In this document: one piece after another, positions 6,485 to 14,216 of the stretch
How the letters are laid out: each line of letters begins with the position of its first letter
How positions within the stretch are numbered: the stretch's first letter is position 1
Source of the DNA: an uncultured Bacilli bacterium
GTDB lineage: Bacteria; Bacillota_I; Bacilli_A; RF39; UBA660
Assembly: GCA_944351345.1 (NCBI GenBank)
Contig: CALVPO010000025.1
Coordinates: forward strand, 1 to 15,732
Direction: 5' to 3'
DNA: 15,732 nucleotides
The notes under the pieces: generated by a model
Seen by the model: the letters and a program-made list of their open reading frames with translations, nothing else
Databases searched by the model: none
What the model was told of the DNA's origin: nothing
Program-made: the position numbers and the translations under genes

Positions 6485-8689
6485 CTAATTTTCAAATATT
6501 TTATAACTTTTTACTTTTCCCCTTTTAAATGATTTATATATGCGACTATCGTATTTAAAGCCCAATACAGCACCACCTACATATCGTAAATTACCCAAAC
6601 TTCTTATTTCAAAATTATCACGAATAACATTTCTTCCATAAACATTTCCTCCTATAATTTGTAAATTTCCGAAGTCTGTCACACAAGAGTCTCTTAACGA
6701 AATATTTCTTCCTATAATTTGTAAACTTCCTAAATTTGTAATTTTTGAATATTCGAAATAAGCATTGCCTCCTATATATTGTAAATTTCCTAAATCTGTA
6801 ACACTTGAAAAATCAAAAGAAGCATTTCCTCCTATATATTGTAAGTTTCCCAAATCTGTAACTTTTGAACCCCCAAAAGAAGCATTTCCTCCTATGTATT
6901 GTAAGTTTCCTAAATCTGTAACTTTTGAATATTCGAAATAAGCATTGCCTCCTATGTATTGTAAATTTTCTAAATCTGTAACACTTGAAAACTCAAAAGA
7001 AACATATCCTCCTATATATTGTAAGTTTCCCAAATTTGTAACTTTTGAATCCCCAAAAAAAGCATTTCCTCCTATGTATTGTAAGTTTCCTAAATCTGTA
7101 ACTTTTGAATGCCTAATTCCAAGAATCTCTTTATAATGCCTAAAATCAGCATTTCCAAGAATCACTTTATATGGACAGCTACTTTCCCACTTAAATTCAA
7201 CATCACCTAATGCAATTTCATTTTCTTCACAATTATAATATTTGGCTATTTTATCTTTAATTAAATAAAGACTATTTTTTAATTTTTCTAAATTATGAAG
7301 ACTATATTTTTGATTTTTATTCATAATATTACAATAAAAAACATCATTAATTAAATATTCTATATATTCATCTCTAAAAGTTTTTTCTTCAATCATTTTT
7401 ATATATAATAATAATCTTTTATTCCATTTTTCTTCTTCAAGATATCTTCTTACACATGCTACATTTTCATTCTTATTAAAAAATGATAAAAGAACATCCG
7501 AATATTCTTCTACTTCCTCTTGAGTTTCCGTATACCACCTTACTTTATATACTATATTAAAATTTACTTCAACTATAATATGAGGTTTTTCATCGTTATC
7601 TACAAAAATATAAAATTCTCCTTGTCTTATATCATTCTTAAAATTTTTCTCTACAAAAAATTGCCATGGTGTATCTCGAACTAATGATAAGCATTTTTCA
7701 ACACTATCAAGATACTTTTTTTCATTAGATCTTCTCACTTCAAACTTTAACCATTTTCCCATACCGTATGTATTAACATTCTCTAAACTAACTTTATTTG
7801 ACGTTAATTTTTCTTTATCAAATAAATCAATTGCAAAACAAGAAAAAATAACAAATTCATCTATTTCTTCTATATTATTATAAATAAGATTTAATAATTT
7901 TCTATTAGATTTTTTTTCTTCAAACCTCATCAAATTATAAATTTTATTTATAAAAAAGTTATAACATTTATAAAAAGAAATATAATTATTTACTTCAACA
8001 TCACTATTTCTCTTATCATCAACTATTACTATATCCTTTTTACTACTATCTTCTATACTTTCTAAACTTTTTTCTTTCTTACTATTCTTACTATTATAGA
8101 CTTTCTTTATAATATCATCTAAATTATAATTACTTATACTATCTTCAATTACTATATTTTTACTTTCTAAATATCTTTTAATACTATCCATTAAATAAAC
8201 ATATTTATCAATATCATTATACTCATCCAAATATTCATATACTTTATTATCATAATCTTTAAGTATCTTCTTTAACACTAAATCATAATACCTAATAACT
8301 ATCTTCTCTTGTATATCAACATCAGAAATATTTTCTAAAATACTATCTATCTTATTATAAACTAAAGAAAAAACTTCATCTATATTAACATCTAAATTCC
8401 AACTATCAGTAGAATCTATAAGAGATAAAAACAATATACACCAATCTATTTTAACAGAAAAAAGTTCTAACTTAGCACCTAAATCAAATTTTGGATCACT
8501 ATACATTGTTAAATTAATCTTATCATCATCTTTATCCAATTCTATTTTTTTATCATCTTCATAATCATCAATTATCATATTTAATTCATTAAAATAACTA
8601 CTAACATCAATACCATAACTACTTACTCTATCTAAAACACTTTTTAAATACTTAATCTTATTAATATTTTCTAATTGAATGCTAGACAT
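6485..8689 (-). CDS. Multidomain protein: shared N-terminal module, central unknown domain, leucine-rich-like 20-residue repeats
   Basis: This intact 734-residue protein has no family I can name. The ATG at 8689 follows AGGAGG by 6 nt. Residues 1 to about 226 are acidic, helical and Asp/Tyr/Lys-rich, and are nearly identical to the N-terminus of the decayed RloB-domain gene. Residues of about 230-500 form a different domain that includes a DTPWQFF stretch and a likely beta-hairpin (GEFYIFVDNDEKPHIIVEV). This faintly recalls domains seen in long phage or plasmid proteins that also end in such repeats; that is recollection, not a match. Residues of about 526-690 are at least seven 20-residue units of the type S-K-V-T-D-L-G-N-L-Q-Y-I-G-G, then two degenerate units, then a basic tail. 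Repeats of this kind usually form a solenoid for protein recognition. No signal peptide or transmembrane segment is present, so it is probably cytoplasmic. It has its own promoter and terminator. Confidence 0.85.
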   Translation of the reverse strand: MSSIQLENINKIKYLKSVLDRVSSYGIDVSSYFNELNMIIDDYEDDKKIELDKDDDKINLTMYSDPKFDLGAKLELFSVKIDWCILFLSLIDSTDSWNLDVNIDEVFSLVYNKIDSILENISDVDIQEKIVIRYYDLVLKKILKDYDNKVYEYLDEYNDIDKYVYLMDSIKRYLESKNIVIEDSISNYNLDDIIKKVYNSKNSKKEKSLESIEDSSKKDIVIVDDKRNSDVEVNNYISFYKCYNFFINKIYNLMRFEEKKSNRKLLNLIYNNIEEIDEFVIFSCFAIDLFDKEKLTSNKVSLENVNTYGMGKWLKFEVRRSNEKKYLDSVEKCLSLVRDTPWQFFVEKNFKNDIRQGEFYIFVDNDEKPHIIVEVNFNIVYKVRWYTETQEEVEEYSDVLLSFFNKNENVACVRRYLEEEKWNKRLLLYIKMIEEKTFRDEYIEYLINDVFYCNIMNKNQKYSLHNLEKLKNSLYLIKDKIAKYYNCEENEIALGDVEFKWESSCPYKVILGNADFRHYKEILGIRHSKVTDLGNLQYIGGNAFFGDSKVTNLGNLQYIGGYVSFEFSSVTDLENLQYIGGNAYFEYSKVTDLGNLQYIGGNASFGGSKVTDLGNLQYIGGNASFDFSSVTDLGNLQYIGGNAYFEYSKITNLGSLQIIGRNISLRDSCVTDFGNLQIIGGNVYGRNVIRDNFEIRSLGNLRYVGGAVLGFKYDSRIYKSFKRGKVKSYKIFEN
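6625..7125 (-). repeat. 60-bp in-frame tandem repeats with a 180-bp higher-order period
   Basis: About eight 60-bp units encode the leucine-rich-like repeats of the 734-residue protein. The sequence stays in exact 60-bp register from about 6641 to 7110. Units at 6721-6900 match those at 6901-7080 at 168 of 180 positions (counted by hand), while adjacent 60-bp units differ at more positions (for example 9 of 60). The array thus grew, at least once, by duplication of a three-unit block. Confidence 0.93.
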
Positions 8690-8701
8690 ACAAAACCTCC
8701 T
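8011..8701 (-). repeat. Duplicated N-terminal module, copy B (intact gene)
   Basis: This is the partner of 5701-6390 and is the functional-looking copy: codon 5 is CAA, and the T-run at 8157-8161 has five T, keeping the frame open. On its plus strand, 8161-8460 contains only 9 G against 52 C (hand count). That is a stronger skew than in the C-terminal halves of either gene. Confidence 0.92.
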
Positions 8702-8716
8702 AAATTTTTTTAATAT

Positions 8717-8745
8717 ATTTTAATACAAAAATAATTTATTATCAA
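8717..8745 (-). promoter_or_regulatory. Promoter of the 734-residue repeat protein
   Basis: On the minus strand, TTGATA (8740-8745) is followed after 17 nt by TAAAAT (8717-8722), about 28 nt before the start codon. It lies immediately after the gmk terminator, so this gene is probably transcribed independently of gmk. Confidence 0.6.
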
Positions 8746-8746
8746 C

Positions 8747-8774
8747 AAAAAAGAACTTATTAACAAAGTTCCTT
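8747..8774 (-). terminator. Intrinsic terminator of gmk
   Basis: Starting 12 nt after the gmk stop, AAGGAACTT and AAGTTCTTT form a 9-bp stem with one G-T wobble and a 7-nt loop. A run of six T begins within the distal arm and extends past it. Confidence 0.8.
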
Positions 8775-8785
8775 ACTATAAACTA

Positions 8786-9466
8786 CTATATTTCTATTGG
8801 ATCATTATCTAAATCCTTATCAACTAATAATTCATGTATCTCTTCTTCCATATTATCTAAGTACACATCTTCTATTCTATCTACTCTACATCTTTCACTA
8901 AGAAGTATTGCATTAACTTTACTAACAGCCTTCTCTACCTCATCATTTATAACAACATAATTATACTTAGTAACTTCATTTATCTCCCTATAAGCCGTCT
9001 TAAATCGCTCTAACACCTTTTCTTTACTATCAGTACCCCTATTTACTAATCTTCTTCTAAGTTCCTTCATACTAGGAGGCAAAATAAATATAAATATAGC
9101 ATCTGGTACTAACTCTTTAACTTTTAAAGCCCCCTGTATTTCTATCTCCAAAATAACATCTATACCCTGATCTAACTTCTCTTGTATCTTATCCTTAGGA
9201 GTACCATAATAATTACCATTATATATAGCATACTCTAAAAATACTCCCTCTTTAATCCTTTCCTCAAATTCTTCTTTACTAACAAAAAAATAAGTCTCTC
9301 CAGGAATATCATTACTCCTCATATTTCTACTAGTCATAGATACCGATAACCATAAATTATTATTAATCTTCATAACACCATCTATAACAGTCCCCTTACC
9401 TGCTCCACTAGGAGCACTAATAACAATCAAATTACCCTTACCTTTAGTTCTAATAATACTATCCAC
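8786..9466 (-). CDS. gmk: Guanylate kinase
   Basis: This enzyme phosphorylates GMP (and dGMP) to GDP with ATP, an essential cytoplasmic step in purine nucleotide synthesis. The P-loop SAPSGAGKGT is near residues 17-26. The GMP-binding region includes SMTSRNMRSND with the conserved Arg, then GETYFFVS, GNYYGTP and EIEIQGA. The RRRLVNRGTDS lid segment and YNYVVIND follow, all in family order. At about 226 residues it is some 20 longer than usual because of an acidic C-terminal tail. The start is a judgement: GTG at 9466 has GGAG 9 nt upstream, whereas ATG at 9475 directly abuts GGAG and TTG at 9481 would contain part of it. It has its own promoter and terminator, although no hairpin separates it from the preceding surface-module gene, so some readthrough is possible. 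Confidence 0.96.
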   Translation of the reverse strand: MDSIIRTKGKGNLIVISAPSGAGKGTVIDGVMKINNNLWLSVSMTSRNMRSNDIPGETYFFVSKEEFEERIKEGVFLEYAIYNGNYYGTPKDKIQEKLDQGIDVILEIEIQGALKVKELVPDAIFIFILPPSMKELRRRLVNRGTDSKEKVLERFKTAYREINEVTKYNYVVINDEVEKAVSKVNAILLSERCRVDRIEDVYLDNMEEEIHELLVDKDLDNDPIEI

Positions 9467-9497
9467 AAATAACATCTCCAATCAATAATGTGTATTA

Positions 9498-9526
9498 ATT
9501 TTACCATTATAATAACAAATAAACAA
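9498..9526 (-). promoter_or_regulatory. Candidate gmk promoter
   Basis: On the minus strand, TTGTTT (9521-9526) is followed after 17 nt by TAAAAT (9498-9503), about 30 nt before the chosen GTG start. The -10 is imperfect. Confidence 0.5.
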
Positions 9527-9531
9527 GTATT

Positions 9532-11154
9532 TTATTTTAAATATTCATAATTATCTCCAACAAAATTATTAACAAGATATCTACTAATATTCAAAGGATT
9601 ATCAAGATGCTTCTCATCACCATTCCTATACTTAGAAGGCACATATATAGAACTAATAACAGAATTCCTTATCTCTTCTACACTATCCCTATCTACATCT
9701 AAAAACTCCATTATCTCTTCATCTTCAAAAACATGAATACCATGATCCCCCTCAATAACTATAACCCCATCAGGATCATTATTCTTAATAAACTCTAACA
9801 TATCCACCAATAAATAAGAAGAATATATATAATTATCATCATAATAATTAAGATTAACCCTATCATCTTCACTAAGTCTATTCCCAAAAATATCATAAGT
9901 TAAATATAAATGATTCAAATTATAATCTATAAAAACCAATTTCTTATCATCAACTTTCATAGACATATCTAAACTTTTTAAAATAGCACGAGCTGGCCAA
10001 TAAGTAGTATTATTTATATATCTATAATCACTATAGTCATAATTATTATAATTTATATTATCATACTCTAAATAATTAAAATCCCCTAATAAATTATAAA
10101 ACATAGTATTATCAAGAATAGATCTAAAATGCATAAATCTGATATAAGATAATTTTCTTAAATCACTATTACTACTACTTATAGACCTTAGCCATTCTTT
10201 TCCATAAACAAGATGAACAAATTCAGGACTATGAACATAAAAATCATAATAATAATCTGTATCAAAAGAAGTATATTGATTAAACTCTCCTATACCTATA
10301 GTAGTATACCCCTTACTCTCAAAAGCTCTAAACAACTCATTATTAAGTCTCTTATCTTCTAACTCATAATAACTAACATTAAAAGATGTACTATTACGCC
10401 TATCCATATAAACATCCTCTAACTCAGATAAATAATCACCAAAAAAATTATCATAATAATAAGGATTAAATAAAGCAACTAACGACCTCTGCGTTTTACG
10501 CCCATTAACAAAACTAGCATCTTCATTCAAAAAATAATCATTATTCCTAAAATAATTAGTCAAATATACATCATTATAATTAAAATATTTCTCTATAGCA
10601 CTGATCCCCATCATACCATCACAATGTATATAATATATATTAGGACTTTCCCTATCCTCAGATACATTAATAGAAATAGAATTATCAAAACTCTTAGATC
10701 TAATTAAATTATAGCAACAATTAAAACTAGCCATAATAAAAGAAAAAGAAAAAAGAATTATAGTAACAAAAGAAAATAAAAAAACAAAAGTATCTAACTT
10801 AAATTTAATAAACTTCTTAAAATTAATTATTAAAATTAAAACAAAAACTATAAAAAGCAAAAAAGATATTAAATTAAACTTAAAAAAATAAAAAAAACTA
10901 ATAAAACACATAACAGAAAAAACTTTTTGTTTATCTTTTAAAGCCTTATTAACAAATAAAAAAACTAAACTATTAATTAAAAAAAAGATTAACAATAGTC
11001 CCAAAACATATATAAATGATACTTCTAATATATGATCTACATCCATATTACTATTATAATAATAAAAAAGTCTATAACCATAAACCAAATTAGGGACTAT
11101 AAATAATAACTTTCTATTATGTGAAATTTTAAATAACAAATCATTATTTTTCAT
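9532..11154 (-). CDS. Membrane-anchored sulfatase/alkaline-phosphatase superfamily protein
   Basis: The protein has 540 residues. The N-terminal quarter is membrane-embedded, with hydrophobic segments near residues 42-68, 78-92, 95-111 and 121-143 and possibly one near 16-30. The large C-terminal domain should face outside. It has the signs of the alkaline phosphatase/sulfatase superfamily: NIYYIHCDG (metal Asp near 179), GRKTQRSL with a candidate Thr/Ser nucleophile near 221-224, and VIVIEGDHG near 463-471 (Asp-His metal ligands). Lipoteichoic-acid synthases and phosphoethanolamine transferases share this architecture, but LtaS signature sequences are not obvious. I infer transfer or hydrolysis of a phospho- or sulfo-group on a surface glycan. 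The ATG follows AGGAG in the last codons of the upstream gene, with 4 bp between genes, so translation is probably coupled. It is very Tyr/Asn/Asp-rich. Confidence 0.82.
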   Translation of the reverse strand: MKNNDLLFKISHNRKLLFIVPNLVYGYRLFYYYNSNMDVDHILEVSFIYVLGLLLIFFLINSLVFLFVNKALKDKQKVFSVMCFISFFYFFKFNLISFLLFIVFVLILIINFKKFIKFKLDTFVFLFSFVTIILFSFSFIMASFNCCYNLIRSKSFDNSISINVSEDRESPNIYYIHCDGMMGISAIEKYFNYNDVYLTNYFRNNDYFLNEDASFVNGRKTQRSLVALFNPYYYDNFFGDYLSELEDVYMDRRNSTSFNVSYYELEDKRLNNELFRAFESKGYTTIGIGEFNQYTSFDTDYYYDFYVHSPEFVHLVYGKEWLRSISSSNSDLRKLSYIRFMHFRSILDNTMFYNLLGDFNYLEYDNINYNNYDYSDYRYINNTTYWPARAILKSLDMSMKVDDKKLVFIDYNLNHLYLTYDIFGNRLSEDDRVNLNYYDDNYIYSSYLLVDMLEFIKNNDPDGVIVIEGDHGIHVFEDEEIMEFLDVDRDSVEEIRNSVISSIYVPSKYRNGDEKHLDNPLNISRYLVNNFVGDNYEYLK

Positions 11155-11158
11155 GTCT

Positions 11159-12517
11159 TTATAAACTCCTCATTAAGTAAATAATTCTCTTACTTTTCTT
11201 TATATTATCTTTCTTTAAAATTTCAAAACACTTAGAAAAACTATTCTCAAAATTCAAAACATTATAATTATCAAAAATATCATTTCTAGTACTAAGTAAC
11301 TTCTGTACCTGTGAATCATCTTTAGGAACAAACTCAATAATTAAATATTCACCTAACTTAGAAAACCAACTAGCAACCTGACTAAAAGGTACATTATTAG
11401 ATATAGTAATATGATGAATTAGCGCAAGAGCCATAATACACTTAACAGGAGCTCTATCAGATAAACTATATCTCTCACTTTCTCCAAATCCTATCGCCGG
11501 ACTTGGATTAGTCAAATCCAAAATAAGCGGCAAAATTCTCTCTTCTTTATTATTAACAATATTAACATAATTTCTATTAACAGCATTAATATCAATATCA
11601 AAAGAAATAACATTATTAACATATAAAGAAGCTATTCTAGAATACTTACCATCATTAGCACCCATATCCCATAAAACATCACTATTCTTATATTTAATAC
11701 TACCCAAATAATCTTTCACTAATTTAATCTTAGAACTATCAGAAACATCATCATAATTAGTATTATCATAATAATTATCCCATTCTGTAAAAATAACCTT
11801 TCGTTCCAATTTCTCAATTTGTCTTATCATCATATCTATCATATTTATAATACTCTTACAAGATACCTTAACATTAGTTGAATTAACCACTTTATCATTA
11901 TTCTTCAAAATAGCCTTACTATGCCACTTTATATGCTGTTTAGCAGTAAAACCACCTCTTCTTCCAAGAATATTATTAGCTAAAGGAATAGGAATACCAT
12001 CAATATAATTTTTAAGTAAACAATTAGCATTCTCATCAACATACCTCATCAAAAGAAGAGGCGCCATAAAATGCCTACAAAATTGTCCATATGCTCCCCA
12101 AGGAGAACCATCAACATAAAAATCAAAAGATAAAGTATCAATAAAAATAGCCCTTCCCTTAAAAAATTGCACATTATAACCACTAGCATCCTTCAAATAC
12201 ATCCCATACTTAAGTGCAATTTTTTGAATATTCAAAGTCAAAATAGCAGCATCCTTAAGTTCTCCAAAACACCACTCATAAGGATAACTAATAAAAGGTA
12301 TTTTCTCTACCTGAATAATTATATAATCTTCACATCTCTCTACTTCCTTATGACAAACAAGATACCCCAACGAAGTAAGCTCTTTATATAAACCAGAATT
12401 CATTAAATGCTTATATTCTCTAAAATAGCACTTATTTATTCTTCTATAAACCTTATTATTCTTATAATATATATAACCAGCAGGATCTCTAAAAGAAGAA
12501 ACCTCTCTATTTTCCAT
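11159..12517 (-). CDS. Kinase-like domain fused to SAM-dependent methyltransferase
   Basis: The protein has 452 residues in two parts. Residues 1 to about 200 begin SFRDPAGYIYY and contain LKDASGYNVQF (109-119) followed by AIFIDTLSF (123-131). This resembles the catalytic D-x4-N and metal Asp of a protein-kinase-like fold, although whether it phosphorylates anything is unknown. Residues of about 260-452 are a class I methyltransferase: DMGANDG (284-290) is SAM motif I, FDID (307-310) ends strand beta-2, and LALIHHI (364-370) is motif IV. The general layout recalls NoeA-type methyltransferases of surface polysaccharide and nodulation loci (from memory). The start ATG has only a poor ribosome site but lies within the end of the 46-residue gene (11-bp overlap), which suggests translational coupling. 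Its probable role is decorating a surface glycan together with the downstream membrane protein. Confidence 0.82.
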   Translation of the reverse strand: MENREVSSFRDPAGYIYYKNNKVYRRINKCYFREYKHLMNSGLYKELTSLGYLVCHKEVERCEDYIIIQVEKIPFISYPYEWCFGELKDAAILTLNIQKIALKYGMYLKDASGYNVQFFKGRAIFIDTLSFDFYVDGSPWGAYGQFCRHFMAPLLLMRYVDENANCLLKNYIDGIPIPLANNILGRRGGFTAKQHIKWHSKAILKNNDKVVNSTNVKVSCKSIINMIDMMIRQIEKLERKVIFTEWDNYYDNTNYDDVSDSSKIKLVKDYLGSIKYKNSDVLWDMGANDGKYSRIASLYVNNVISFDIDINAVNRNYVNIVNNKEERILPLILDLTNPSPAIGFGESERYSLSDRAPVKCIMALALIHHITISNNVPFSQVASWFSKLGEYLIIEFVPKDDSQVQKLLSTRNDIFDNYNVLNFENSFSKCFEILKKDNIKKSKRIIYLMRSL

Positions 12518-12647
12518 TTTTCTTAAATATACCCTTAATAAAAGAAATACAATTAGTCTTAAATGTTAAAAAAAACGCACCAACTCCTGCAATAGATGCA
12601 ACTAATATCTGAACTATCATACTTCCAGTACCTGGATCAAAATACAT
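12507..12647 (-). CDS. Small membrane protein, 46 residues (FDPGTGS type)
   Basis: This short gene begins MYFDPGTGSMIVQILVAS and has one hydrophobic segment (about residues 10-29) followed by a Lys-rich, presumably cytoplasmic tail. The support is good: GGAGG lies 7 nt before the ATG, an extended-TATAAT promoter sits 40 nt upstream, and its stop overlaps the next gene by 11 bp. As far as I recall, tiny proteins opening with a DPGTGS motif recur beside surface-polysaccharide methyltransferase and phosphatase-superfamily genes, but their function is not known to me. A likely role is a membrane adaptor or assembly subunit for the two downstream products. It is the first gene of the operon 12647-9532. 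Confidence 0.85.
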   Translation of the reverse strand: MYFDPGTGSMIVQILVASIAGVGAFFLTFKTNCISFIKGIFKKNGK

Positions 12648-12686
12648 ATAAACTCCTCCATTCTTATACCATTTAATTACTACTAA

Positions 12687-12715
12687 ATTATATCATAGAA
12701 ACATAATAATAACAA
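12687..12715 (-). promoter_or_regulatory. Strong promoter of the surface-modification operon
   Basis: On the minus strand, TTGTTA (12710-12715) is followed after exactly 17 nt by TATAAT (12687-12692), preceded by TGA as an extended -10. The leader to the 46-residue gene is about 33 nt. It follows the serS terminator directly, separating the operon from serS. Confidence 0.88.
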
Positions 12716-12718
12716 CAC

Positions 12719-12755
12719 AAAAAAAATCAAAAATAAATTACAACTTTTTGATTTT
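12719..12755 (-). terminator. Intrinsic terminator of serS (symmetrical)
   Basis: An 11-bp perfect stem (AAAATCAAAAA / TTTTTGATTTT; 12723-12733 and 12745-12755) encloses 11 nt. On the minus strand T continues past the stem. A T-rich run also follows on the plus strand, so it could work in both directions. Confidence 0.85.
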
Positions 12756-12785
12756 CTTTTTTCTATCATAATAAAATATTAATAA

Positions 12786-14072
12786 TTATTTCTTTGGTAC
12801 TAGCCTAGATACACCACCCATATATGGTTGTAAAACTTTAGGTACTAATATACTACCATCTTCTTGATAATTGTTTTCAATTACAGCAATAAGTCCCCTA
12901 GGTGATGCAACAACTGTATTATTCAAAGTATGAACTAAATAATTACCATTATCTCCTTTAGTTCTAATACCAAGACGTCTAGCTTGTGCATCTCCTAATG
13001 TAGAACAAGAACCAACTTCAAAATACTTCTTCTGTCTAGGACTCCAAGCTTCAACATCACAAGATTTAACCTTTAAATCAGCCAAATCTCCACTACAACA
13101 TTCTAAAGTTCTAACAGGCACATCTAAACTTCTAAAAAACTCAACTGTATAATTCCACATCTTATTATACCAATCCATAGATTCTTCTGGTTTACATAAA
13201 ACAATCATTTCTTGTTTCTCAAATTGATGAACCCTATATAACCCTCTCTCCTCTAAACCATGAGATCCTCCTTCTTTTCTAAAACAAGGAGAATAAGAAG
13301 TCATCGTAATAGGTAACTCACTCTCTTTAATAATTTGTCCTTTAAACTTTCCGATCATAGAATGCTCACTAGTACCAATCAAGAATAAATCTTCTCCCTC
13401 AATCTTATACATCATAGCTTCCATTTCTTCAAAACTCATAACTCCATCTACAACATCAGACCTTATCATAAAAGGAGGAACACAATAAGTAAAACCTTTA
13501 TCTATCATAAAATCCCTAGCATAAGATAGCATTGCACTATGAAGCCTAGCTATATCACCACACAAATAATAAAAACCTTCACCACTAACTCTACCAGCAG
13601 ACTCCTTATCTAAACCATTAAAACTAGCTATAATATCAGCATGATATGGTATTTCATATTCAAGAACAACAGGATCCCCAAATTTCTCATTCTCTACATT
13701 ACAAGAATCATCAACCCCTATAGGAACACTATCATCCATCATCTGAGGAATCAACATCATCTTACTTTTTAATTCCAAACTAAGCTCAGCTTCTTCCTTT
13801 TCAATAGAAGAAAGTGAATCATTAATCTCTACAACCTTACTTTTAAGTTCATTTGCCTCATCAACCCTCTTATCACGCATCATAGCCCCAATACTACTAC
13901 TATAGTCATTTCTCTGCTTTCTTAAATCATCACCACTAACTTTAAGTTCTCTAATACGTCTATCAAGCTCAATCACCTCATCAACCAAAGGTAATTTCTT
14001 ATCTTGAAACTTTCTTTTAATATTTTCTTTTACTTTATCTGGATTTTCTCTAATATACTTAATATCTAACAT
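12786..14072 (-). CDS. serS: Seryl-tRNA synthetase
   Basis: This enzyme charges tRNA-Ser with serine. The 428-residue length is typical. The N-terminal arm (about 25-105) is the expected long antiparallel coiled coil that grips the tRNA variable arm. The class II catalytic core follows, with TSEHS (serine-binding region), motif 2 SPCFRKEGGSHGLEERGLYRVHQF near 262-283, EVGSCSTLGDAQARRLGIR, and motif 3 HTLNNTVVASPRG near 380-392. The motif 3 wording differs from the LNGSGLAVGRT form common in Bacillota. The ATG at 14072 follows AAGGAAGGG by 7 nt. It has its own promoter(s) and terminator. The upstream region is too short for a T-box leader, so it is not regulated that way here. Confidence 0.97.
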   Translation of the reverse strand: MLDIKYIRENPDKVKENIKRKFQDKKLPLVDEVIELDRRIRELKVSGDDLRKQRNDYSSSIGAMMRDKRVDEANELKSKVVEINDSLSSIEKEEAELSLELKSKMMLIPQMMDDSVPIGVDDSCNVENEKFGDPVVLEYEIPYHADIIASFNGLDKESAGRVSGEGFYYLCGDIARLHSAMLSYARDFMIDKGFTYCVPPFMIRSDVVDGVMSFEEMEAMMYKIEGEDLFLIGTSEHSMIGKFKGQIIKESELPITMTSYSPCFRKEGGSHGLEERGLYRVHQFEKQEMIVLCKPEESMDWYNKMWNYTVEFFRSLDVPVRTLECCSGDLADLKVKSCDVEAWSPRQKKYFEVGSCSTLGDAQARRLGIRTKGDNGNYLVHTLNNTVVASPRGLIAVIENNYQEDGSILVPKVLQPYMGGVSRLVPKK

Positions 14073-14095
14073 AAATATCCCTTCCTTCTTTCATT

Positions 14096-14124
14096 ATTAT
14101 ACCTAAATAACATAAAAATTACAA
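14096..14124 (-). promoter_or_regulatory. Proximal serS promoter
   Basis: On the minus strand, TTGTAA (14119-14124) is followed after 17 nt by TATAAT (14096-14101). The predicted start leaves a leader of about 15-20 nt holding the AAGGAAGGG ribosome site. Confidence 0.8.
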
Positions 14125-14128
14125 CAAA

Positions 14129-14156
14129 ATTATATCATCAAAAAACATAAAAACAA
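14129..14156 (-). promoter_or_regulatory. Possible second, distal serS promoter
   Basis: On the minus strand, TTGTTT (14151-14156) is followed after 16 nt by TATAAT (14129-14134), preceded by TGA (extended -10). Its -35 directly abuts the -35 of the divergent plus-strand promoter at 14157. Confidence 0.5.
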
Positions 14157-14185
14157 TTGCAATTAATACAAAAAGATATTAAAAT
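14157..14185 (+). promoter_or_regulatory. Divergent promoter of the plus-strand gene
   Basis: TTGCAA (14157-14162) is followed after 17 nt by TAAAAT (14180-14185), about 31 nt before the start codon. It stands back to back with the distal serS promoter candidate, so a protein bound here could affect both directions. Confidence 0.65.
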
Positions 14186-14216
14186 AAAAGATATAAATAT
14201 CATAAAGGAGAATATC

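Noticed and set aside
6625..7125. CRISPR array
   Set aside because: The 60-bp units are contiguous, diverged protein-coding repeats in one open frame. There are no unique spacers and no cas genes.
6945..7136. Plus-strand frame over the 60-bp repeats (MPPMYCKFSKS repeats)
   Set aside because: This is the antisense reading of the tandem array, which has no stops because the unit length is a multiple of three. There is no start signal.
12167..12391. 74-codon plus-strand frame
   Set aside because: It is antisense to the kinase-like/methyltransferase gene, with no ribosome site or promoter.
14073..14216. T-box leader for serS
   Set aside because: The nearest promoter leaves a leader of only about 20 nt. 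There is no specifier stem and no room for an antiterminator.
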